Assembly (NCBI RefSeq): GCF_037975245.1
Contig: NC_092576.1
Coordinates: forward strand, 13,179,611 to 13,243,610
Length of the DNA: 64,000 nt
Source: Apostichopus japonicus
Taxonomy: Eukaryota > Echinodermata > Holothuroidea > Aspidochirotida > Stichopodidae
Direction: 5' to 3'
The translations under genes and the position numbers were made by a program. A model generated the notes under the pieces. The model saw nothing but the letters and a program-made list of their open reading frames with translations. It made no database searches and was not told the DNA's origin. Below, one piece after another: positions 45,601 to 56,166 of the stretch; position 1 is the stretch's first letter; each line of letters starts with the position of its first letter.

Positions 45601-48600
45601 ATGCAATATTCGTACCGATTCCGATTCCGATTAGGTTAATCGGTTGAACACTACACCAGTACTATCCTTAAATGGATGTTACGTAGAATTCAGCAGTACA
45701 GAATGTAATTAGCATGCAATACACTAACACCTCGCGTACCTAACTACAGAACAGAAAATTGTTCGCGAGGGTAGCCATTTTCGTATATCTAACATGTAGC
45801 TGTTATGAGTCATAGCCAATCTGCTACAAAACAGACTTGGGGGCGGGGCTTAATCATCAAAAACGGACCTTTTTACTAAACGTAGGGGCGGCAGCTCAGT
45901 GTTGTTTTAAGAAAGAAAAATCATTTAAACATCAAATAAAGCAAATAAAAGCCATTAAATGTCATATACAAGTAGTAAAATTCTTAATAATACCTACCTG
46001 TAAACAACAAATGGAAGTTTAAAATTTTAATAAAATATATAATACATAGGACCCTATCTTAGACGATACCACTGTTGAAAGACAGTTCTATTCTATTCTC
46101 TTTCATAAAACATAAGTTTTGGAGCGTGTGCAAAACAGGTCTGACAAAGTGTGTTTTCAGTCCAAATTGGCCCGATTTGGACATAAATCGGTGAAAAAGT
46201 CACAGAATGAGATACAATTCTGGAATAAAAAATAGTAACTTTTGTTGGTCTATATGATATATTCTTGCTCTGGAAATTCCAGAGAAAAAGAACTTTGTTT
46301 GAAGACGCTGAAAAATTTTTAAGAGAAGAGAAAGTCCCACTTACTGTTACAATATCTCTATACATGTAATGTATTGAGATAAAAATTGGGTTTAACATGT
46401 TTAAATTAATTTTCTCAATGGTCTGACCCACTGTTTCTAAAGATCAACCAAAATAATACAACTACTGTAATAATATCAAGGTATATACAACAAATACAGT
46501 TTGCAGTGAAATCATTTCTTGCAGCCTTCATCAGTTTAATGTTGTGCAGTTTAAGTAGACCATTCATATACTTATCAGTCAAAATACTGTTCCATTGAAT
46601 CTTTACTTTCCCATTATTGTTGGCATTCATGTTTTCTCTGAATTTTTATGTGTGAAACAATCTCTTATATGGTTAAATACGTCTGAATTTTTTTTAATTC
46701 CACAAAAACCACTTCATCTTAAAGTATGTAGATTACACCATTTCAAGTCATATTTAATCTCATAAATGGGGTCTTAATTTCACCTTCTTTATAATATGCT
46801 TATACCTCACCTAACATTTGCTCCTTGTTTCATACTTCTACTTCTTATTAATGATTTTCTTTTGTGTAATGATAAAATCAAGTTCCGGCCGGATTTTATC
46901 CGGCCGGATTTCATGTACTATCCGGCAAAATCCAGTTCCGGCCAGATCCAAAAATTTGGATCCCGTGCATCCCTAGCTATATCCAAACCTCTTAATGTTA
47001 TCTTCAATGAACAAAATATCCATTTTCAAGTTTTAGTTATGTTTGGTCATGAACTTCAGCCACCAGACTATCCCTTCAAGACACAATAACTGTATCGAAC
47101 CGCGTACCTGGATATGGTCAACGCTTTAAGGTTCCACCTCTACATGAAATGAAAAAATCTGATTTACCTTTTCTGGTCAGCTTTGACCTTCTCCATGTCA
47201 TTGTGAAGTGCTGTTATCTGATTTGGGAAAGTAAAAAAAATGGAAAATAAAAATAAAATTCAACGTACAGCCCTCGATAAAATTCTCAATCCTCGTCGTC
47301 GCGAGGAACTATTTTTAGATTCGGATGAGAGGTACCGATATCTCCTACACAGACATGAGAGAGGCAGTACAGTTGTAGAATACGTTATATACCACCCTTG
47401 ACTATAGGCTGTATGAAAGAATAAGGTAGCCAATAGTAGAACCTGCTCTCATAAGAAACAACGTACATTATGTCATTAAGCAGAATTTAACATCTTCAGG
47501 AAACAATACATACCAAAAAAAAAATTTAAATAAATTAAATATACAGAAGGAATTTCTAGTCAGGAATGTGAATCATGCTTTCAGATTCTTCACCCATTAT
47601 CGTAAAGGCATCTACGGGCACAAGCACAATGCCTCGTCGAGATGTCATACTTTCTCACACATTTAAGTCAAAAACTGTGGTTGATTTTGTGGAGGCTCTG
47701 TGCAGAGGGTATCAAGATCAAATTGTCAACACTAATAATTTTGTTTACCCGTGCAGGCTGATGCCTTCCCATTCTGGACATCTTATCATAGGGGCATTTT
47801 AAGTGCATCAAGCTTATGCACAAAAACAAAAAGGAGATTTTCATGTCTACATTCCTTTTGCAAACACATACATCTCCACGTCTCCCCCCCCCCCCATTCT
47901 CAGAGGATTAACTGATGCTCATTTTTGCTTTGTCACCAATCTCCCAATAATTCAAAAAGTCAAAGAGGGCATCTTAAGGCATCACAACTTATGCCAAAAT
48001 TACATTGCTTAAAAAGGTCATCAGATTTGCACCCCACCACCCCACCCCCCCCCCTCAATAAAAAATATGCTAGAACGTCAGATAATGGCCCCCCATGCTC
48101 AAAGTCCGACGAGAATCCTCGAAAGTAGAAAAAAATCTGCCCTGAATGTATTGAGTTGAATATTAAACACCAATAATTCCTTTAGGGCTGTAACGGTTAA
48201 ACGGTTAACCGGTTAACCGACCGAACGGCCGGATAAACGTCCGCCGTACATCGTATAAGTTTAACCGTTTTTGTAATGCCAATTACGCAGTTGCAATGGC
48301 GCGTCTTCACATCACTTTATTCCCGAAATAGACCGCAACATTTGCTTGCCGAAAATCACGTAACAATTGCAAACTTTATCACGCATCCATACAAAAGATT
48401 TTTAAGATTGGCGGTATGATTGAAGGGATTACCAAGCGGTATGCGACCCGTGAAGCGCCTATTGTTACCCCGTTCGACAACGTGGCGAGTCTGCATCTAA
48501 TCCTTTCAAATTTATATTGTATTTAAGCAGTAAACGTTTTCTTTATTATGATGTAATTTCAGTTCAGTGTTCCCTCTGAGGTGCGGGATTCCATTCAACA

Positions 48601-50638
48601 GACTCAGTAATCCCACAAAGAAAACATTTGTCTGCTGGAAATCCCCGCATCGTTTTCTTGCATTCGCGAAAAGTTTATACTCAATGCACAACGTATACAC
48701 TTGACTGTAAAAAAAAACTCTGAAAATCAGTAGAGAAATAACCAATTGTGTACGAAAAGTAAGTTGGTACACCTTTCAAATTTTACGAAAGATCGAGCAA
48801 AAAACTTTCGAAAAATTCACGCGAAACTGGCAAATCGTGCTAAATGCAACTAATGTCATGTAAACAAGGCTCTAGTAACCCAATTATGAATAAAACGTAA
48901 GAACACATCTGGTGTTAAGTGGCGAAAAAGTATTTTCTAGAATTTCCAAAATTACGGAGAACATAATATCCTACCATAGTTTAGTGTATAGCAAATAGCC
49001 TAACCACCTCGTCGGTTACGGATCTCACGTAACTACAAAAACACAACTAATTGTAGGCCTATATTGCGAAGTTTACGTTTTCTACAAGAACATGGAAACA
49101 ATATTAAGCATTTAGTTAATCAAGTCAAGTGGCCTTAAACATGTGATTACAAGGTTTACTTTCATATGTATCATGTGGAATAGATTGTCTTGTTCATGCG
49201 GAGGAGTCAGTTGCCTGTTTTACTTACCTAGCAGTTACGGGGATCATATTTTACCTACTTTTCTTAAACGTCTAAGATAATCATGTCATGTCATTTCCAA
49301 ATTTTCATCAGTTTCGTGACAATTTAAATTAAAAAAGTTGTCAGTATTTTGCATCCACAGCTGCGAATATTTTATCGCCAGACGCGCCAAATTTTCCGGG
49401 GCGTTAACCCCTGGACCCCCACAAGGGGTTCCACCACATGACCCCACCGGGGGACTACCCCACGCCATTATGCTACGCGTGCTAATTGTGTTTGCTGCGC
49501 GAACTCCGGCGGGAAATCGACAGGGTGTTCGCGGGAAATTTTACAATGTTATCCACACTTCCCCCCAACCCTCTGCCTACCCCGCCACAATGCACAAATT
49601 CAATATATCTGTGACCCATTGTTGTACTTGTAATTGCGTAGGCCTAGCCCTACTACCGTACACTTCTGTAGTAATCGCTTCCTAACAACCGACTTTCCTA
49701 ACCTTGGCCTAGCTGGTGAATGCCTTGTAGTCTAACACTCCATATGATCGCGAACTTCAATACACAATGCCAATATTAAGTAGGCCTAGTAATATTAGGC
49801 TTATAACTGCCATACAATGCCTGCGCTATTACAGTAGGGGCTACGCAATTAACGAAGAAATATTTGCTTCGAATATCTCTGTAACAGTTACCGATGAACT
49901 GAAAGAGGAACAAAAATCTGTTTAAAACGCGCGATTCGTCTTTTTCAATGCAACGATCGTCAAAACTAAGCAAATACAACCAAATTCTTGACATACGCGT
50001 TACGAAAAAACGATACGTTCAGCGCTATTTTGAGAATGTACTTCCGCATCAAAAGTGGTGGCGCTCTTTCGGAATTATAATCTGAGCTATATAATCTGAT
50101 TTTCGGCTCTTATTTTGAGGCAACAACACGGGTTACGTTTAAACGTTAACCGTTCGGTTAATAGAAACGGTTAACCGGTTAGTGAATTAACCGGAATGAC
50201 ACAGCCCTAAATTCCTTGAAACTTTTTTTTTGAAAAATGTCTACAATTTTTGCTTTTTAATTGCTATTAAAAGCATTTGACCTTTTAAGATGAAACTAAA
50301 AAGTGTTCCTCCTATTGAAAAACCAAAACGACATCTCTTCTTCTTCTTTAAATAACTTGACGTCTTTCCAAGTTCTGGGGGAAAAAGTCAACGCGGATGC
50401 AGGCATGAACGTGGCGCCCCCAAAAATCGATCGCTTATGGCATCGTCTGTTGGGAGGGAAAAAGAAAACTGCGATTATTACCTTTTCTCCGTTGTGTATT
50501 AGAATTTTATCCCAGTTGTTGACTTCGGACGCCTGCTGCAAGAATATCTTCTCCTGTTCTTCAAGCTCCACCGTCCATTTATTGATGGATTGCTCCAGCT
50601 GTCTGTACGTCATGGTGGATGTTGTCGTCGGCACACTT
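36640..50638 (-). CDS. NUP62: NUP62 coiled-coil exons 6-11
   Basis: Six exons carry the alpha-helical Nsp1_C region. Landmarks: ELEEQEKIFLQQASEVNNWD (exon 6), EKVKADQKR (exon 7), QQRELEDMLIPLEESV (exon 8), MAETVDSQLKRM (exon 9), ILNAHMNSLQWIDQ (exon 10), and KVEDVSRIYELVKRDQERNV (exon 11). In exon 10 the acceptor CCCCAAG|CTT restores the three residues LAQ expected from the family, in preference to the downstream GCTCAG|ATT. Confidence 0.95.
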
Positions 50639-53600
50639 CTGGTGGATTCACAGCAGGTCACAGCAAGTAGCGCAAAAAGAAAAAAAAGAGCACTACATTT
50701 AGAGACAGCCCACCACCACCGTCTCTGTCAAAACAGTCGACAGGGCCTTCAAATATCAAACACGATGCATTTTACCGTTGTTGGGTTTCTACTTCCCATC
50801 GTTCATGATCATAAAATTATTTTTATGTTTTTTCTGGTATCCTGTATATACAATTTACTGCCCTGTTTTTGTATGTCTATGTATATGCAAAATATATTAA
50901 CTGAATTGAACTGAACTAATCTAGGTCTATAAGCCAGACTTCCCCCCCCCCCCCAACCAGAGTACCGGTCGCAAACCAAGACACGAGTCACGAAGCTTTT
51001 CACGGTGAGTGAATCGCGAGCAGGGCGACCGAGATCGCAACATCTTGATTGGAAAGAGATCCTCTCCCAAGGAGAGTGACGGTCAAATTTGTCCCTGTCG
51101 TGAAGTGACTTTAGGTTCCCAACCGTTTGATCAAATGTGTGTGTGTGCTGTTGATGTATTAACGTTCAACGTACAGTGTGATCATCGGCGACCGAAAGTA
51201 CTAATTGGGAGATTTTAAGACCCTACATGTCCAAGGCTGATGTATTAACGTTCAACGTGCAACCAGTTCAGTCACCATACAGTGTGATCATCATCAACGA
51301 CCGGGAGATTTTATTACAATCAAAGTTTATTAAAATTAATGACGATGGCTGGTGACTAGCATTTATGCGCTGGGGTTCTCAATTTGCTACTGGCTTGGTA
51401 ATCCAGCCATCGGCAGTGGTGTTTTTGAAACGAGCAGAGCATTCGGGGTTTAGGTCGGGATAAGCACCCAGTTTCTAACCGAGAGGGAAGAAAATCAAGC
51501 CTTTGGAAACACCTACGCCAAAAGCCCTATCTGTCTCTGGGCGGTTAGCTTACGAAAATCCCAAGATGGGGTCTTCGACAGAAAAAAAGCGTGGGTGTAG
51601 TCTATCTAACGTCCGACACATAATTCATATGTCATATGGAGTATCTAAGCTGTTCAAGAAGAACGGGCCGGTGGAAAATTCTGAGAGTTGGCTGTTTTCA
51701 CTTACCCGGAACTGGTGGCAGTAGATGATGAACCAGTGAGGCCTATGCGAGGAAAAAAATGGAAGAAATGGTTAAAGACAACATCATAAGGTTGGGTTCG
51801 TGGCTTCAGAAATAATCTAGAGGTTTTCATCTTGCATAGGAATTGTGACGATACGGTCGTAAATGTCGGCAACGTATAGAAGGCATCCCGAACTGAATAC
51901 TCGGAGCAACGGCAGACATAAAAAGAGTAAAAAAAAAATCTTTTTTTAAATTAATTAAAAATAAAACAGAGAAAAGGGAAAATATGAAAATAATGTGAAC
52001 AGTCCGCTGATATAGAAAAACCAGAAGAAAGAATTCAGTGTCTAAAAAAAATTCTTACGGTTGTGAAAGAATCCACATGCTATCACGAATCACCTGCTTC
52101 AACCCACTCCTCACTTTCACGTCATCCCCCTCCCCACCTTCACCCATGCTGATGCATTTTCCCCACCACGTCAAGCATATCTGCTTACATGTCTGAATAG
52201 GTTAATACAGTCGCAGACATGAAAAAAAATCACATAATTTGCAGACCATCCTCCCTCCATATATTCTGAGAGGTGATCTGGAATACTTTAATTCATTCCC
52301 CCTTTTTTTTTTCTTTTTTTTTTAACTTTTGGTGACTCACCTCCAAACGATAAGGTCGGTTTCACGGCTGCCGATGTTGTCGTCATGGCAGCCGCCGTGG
52401 TAGATGTGAGCAGTCCTCCCAAGAGGGGATTCCCGACTGACGTAGTCGCAGGCTTACCGAGGGTGAGTCCGCCTAAAAGAAATAAGAAAAAAAAGAGAGA
52501 AGACGAGATTATTTATTACGGCAGTCACTTAGAGAGAGATTAACTTGTTTAAATGCTACGCCATGCCTTGAAGACATAATGCTTTTCACTTCCAGCCTAT
52601 GAGGTGGGAGAGATTAACTTGTTTAAATGCTACTCAATGCCTTTAAGACAGGGTTGTCCAACCTACGGCCCGCGGGCCACAGTGCGGCCCGCCGCAAGGT
52701 CCCGTCCGGCCCGCCAACCTCATGAATTTACAAATGTACTTTTACCCAGGAATTCTTTTTTGATAAATTTCAGAGATCATTATATCTCAATATAAAGATT
52801 GTTTTGATACAGATCAGAAGGCTTGTGAAGTGTCATTTCCTGCAATCTGGGGGTCTTTTGGGCGATTTTTTTTTCTTGCACGCGCTCAATGCCTTTAAGA
52901 CATAATGCTTTTCACTTCCAGCCTATGAGGTGGGAGAGATTAACTTGTTTAAATGCTACTCCATGCCTTGAAGACATTATGCTTTTCACTTCCAGCCTAT
53001 GGGGTGGGAGAGATTAACTTGTTTAAATGCTACTCCATGCCTTGAAGACGTAATGCTTTTCACTTCCAGCCTATGGGGTGGGAGAGATTAACTTGTTTAA
53101 ATGCTACTCCATGCCTTGAAGACGTAATGCTTTTCACTTCCAGCCTATGGGGTGGGCGAGATTAACTTGTTTAAATGCTACTCCATGCCTTTAAGACATG
53201 ATGCTTTTCACTTCCAGGCTATGGGGTGGGAGAGATTAACTTGTTTAAATGCTACTCCATGCCTTGAAGACATGATGCTTTTCACTTCCAGCCTATGGGG
53301 TGAGCAAGATTAACTTGTTTAAATGCTACTCCATGCCTTGAAGACGTAATGCTTTTCACTTCCAGCCTATGGGGTTGGAGAGATTAACTTGTTTAAATGC
53401 TACTCCATGCCTTGAAGACGTAATGCTTTTCACTTCCAGCCGATGGGGTGGGAGAGATTAACTTGTTTAAATGCTACTCCATGCCTTTAAGACGTAATGC
53501 TTTTCACTTCCAGCCTATGGGGTGGGAGAGATTAACTTGTTTAAATGCTACTCCATGCCTTGAAGACATGATGCTTTTCACTTCCAGTCTATGGGGTGAG

Positions 53601-56133
53601 CAAGATTAACTTGTTTAAATGCTACTCCGTGCCTTGAACACGTAATGCTTTTCACTTCCAGCCTATGGGATTGGAGAGATTAACTTGTTTAAATGCTACT
53701 CCATGCCTTGAAGACATAATGCTTTTCACTTCCAGCCTATTGGGTGGGAGAGATTAACTTGTTTAAATGCTACTCAATGCCTTTAATATGTAATGCTTTT
53801 CACTTCCAGCCTAATGGGGTGGGAGAGATTAACTTGTTTAAATGCTACTCCATGCCTTTAAGACATGATGCTTTTCACTTCCAGCCTATGGGGTTGGAGA
53901 GATTAACTTGTTTAAATGCTACTCCATGCCTTTAAGACGTAATGCTTTTCACTTCCAGGCTATAGGGTGGGAGAGATTAACTTGTTTAAATGCTACTCCA
54001 TGCCTTGAAGACTTAATGCTATTCACTTCCAGCCTATGGGGTGGGAGAGATTAACTTGTTTAAATGCTACTCCATGCCTTGAAGACATAATGCTTTTCAC
54101 TTCCAGCCTATGGGGTGGGAGAGATTAAACTTGTTTAAATGCTACTCCATTCCTTGAAGACATGATGCTTTTCACTTCCAGCCTATGGGGTGGGAGAGAT
54201 TAACTTGTTTAAATGCTACTCCATGCCTTGAAGACGTAATGCTTTTCACTTCCAGCCTATGGGGTTGGAGAGATTAACTTGTTTAAATGCTACTCCATGC
54301 ATTGAAGACGTAATGCTTTTCACTTCCAGCCTATGGGGTGGGAGAGATTAACTTGTTTAAATGCTACTCAATGCCTTTAAGACGTAATGCTTTTCACTTC
54401 CAGCCTACTGGGGTGGGAGAGGTTAACTTGTTTAAATGCTACTCCATGCCTTTAAGACATGATGCTTTTCACTTCCAGCCTATGGGGTGGGAGAGATTAA
54501 CTTGTTTAAATGCTACTCCATGCCTTTAAGACGTAATGCTTTTCACTTCCAGCCTACTGGGGTTTATCATTTAGTGTCAACAATAGGTCACTTGCCATCG
54601 ACCGTAGTGGCAAAAGATATTAGCTAGAAAAAGATGTTTCTTTTCGTACGACATCGGATGCCTACATTTCGAGAAATCCTGATATTATCTAAAAAATAGA
54701 TTTTCCCTTCGTCGAAGCCCTCCTTAAGTTCGGGAGTACCGAACCTTCGAGCCTTATAAATCTGCCGACTAACTTGGCTTTACCTTGGCCCCCTCTCACT
54801 CCACAATTTGGGCATTTTTGATTTCTACAATGCGGTATTATCTGGGTGACAGGCAAACTTCATTTTAAAGAATACAGCGTTATCATGCTGTCTAGAAAAT
54901 CTACTCCGTAAATTTATAGACTGGAGACTCAGATTCAGTCTCGATTCACGGTCGAAGGAGTCTCTTCTCTCACCTGTAGTAGAAGAGCCGGCCGGCTGTG
55001 AGGTCGAAGGAAGTGAGAAGCCCGTGGCAGACGAGGCAGGCTTCCCTAGTCCTAAGCTCAGTCCACCTGTGAGTGTGCTGGCAGAGGTAGCCGCTGCTGT
55101 GGTTTGGGCACCCAGCTGGAACCCGCCAGCGCCACCGCCCAGCGACAGTCCCCCGGATGCGGTCGTGGCTGCCGTCATCGTGGTCTTCTTCTGGGGTGCC
55201 GTACCACCCAGTTGAAATCCACCGGTCTGGCCACCGAGCTGGAAACCGGACGAGGCACCGAGCTGAAGCCCCCCTCCTCCTCCGGTGGAAGGAACGGTGG
55301 TGGCAGCAGGGGTGACCTGTGGTGTCCCTAGATTGAAGCCTGCACTAGGGTTGGTAGCAGTGCTGCTCGCTGGCGTTCCAAGCTGAAAGCTGAGCCCGCC
55401 GGCTGGCGGCTTACCGCTGTCGACCGCTGTCGTGGTCTGAGAGCCCAGTTTAAATCCCGACGCCGGAAAACCGCCGCCGGAAGCGTTGGTTGTGCCGGCC
55501 AACGTACTCGCTGCTGTTGCTGCTGAGTGTTTCAAGATTCGATGTAGAGAGGACGGAGAAAGAGAAAAAAAAAGATAAGCAAAAATTTATAGCGAGGCTG
55601 GTAAAAAATCTGTTATTTTTCTTTCTTCCTTTTCGTCATCATCTTAAAGTGCATTGAGCAAATTTATGTTGGATTTCTGTGCTATATAAGACTAGTTGTT
55701 GTCATTATTATTATTATCATCATCATCAACTATTTAGCTGATTGTGCAGGTAAATATATATATATATACAAATATATATATATATATATATATTAATATT
55801 GCAATATAATGTAAAGTGAAAAGCTATGATAAGACTAGCTAAGAGGAGAAGGAAGGTATATTGGTGCAAAAAGGAAAGGAAATGACAGTTTAATAACTGA
55901 AGACTCCACCAAACATAAAACTCCATCAATCTGATCTGTTCAGGACAACACAAATTTGTCCCAATCTTTCATCAAAGTTAGACAGGATACATCATAATAG
56001 GGGTTGCATACTTAATGGTTCTTGCAGTAGTATAATGAAGTGATGATATCATGAACTATTAATATAATCATAATAGTAATACTAGTAATAATATAATAGT
56101 AATTGTAGTAATAATAATGATAATGATAATAAT

Positions 56134-56166
<33 letters not shown>

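Noticed and set aside
46093-46431. 112-codon minus frame inside the 4.3-kb hAT element, tested as transposase
   Set aside because: None of the hAT transposase landmarks I would expect (BED-type zinc finger, C-terminal dimerisation block) could be seen.
49338-49685. 115-codon frame with CxC motifs
   Set aside because: It lies inside the hAT element 48183-50209, has no family signature, and is probably chance. A decayed transposase remnant cannot be excluded.
50303-50914. 203-codon plus-strand frame
   Set aside because: It is antisense to NUP62 exon 6, whose minus-strand frame matches the p62 coiled coil with correct splice sites.
53744-53935. Repeated MGEINLFKCYSMPL frames
   Set aside because: Translations of the 74-bp satellite; the frame breaks whenever unit length changes.
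55024-55331. Pro-rich plus-strand frames
   Set aside because: Antisense shadows of the FG/LG exon 3 of NUP62.
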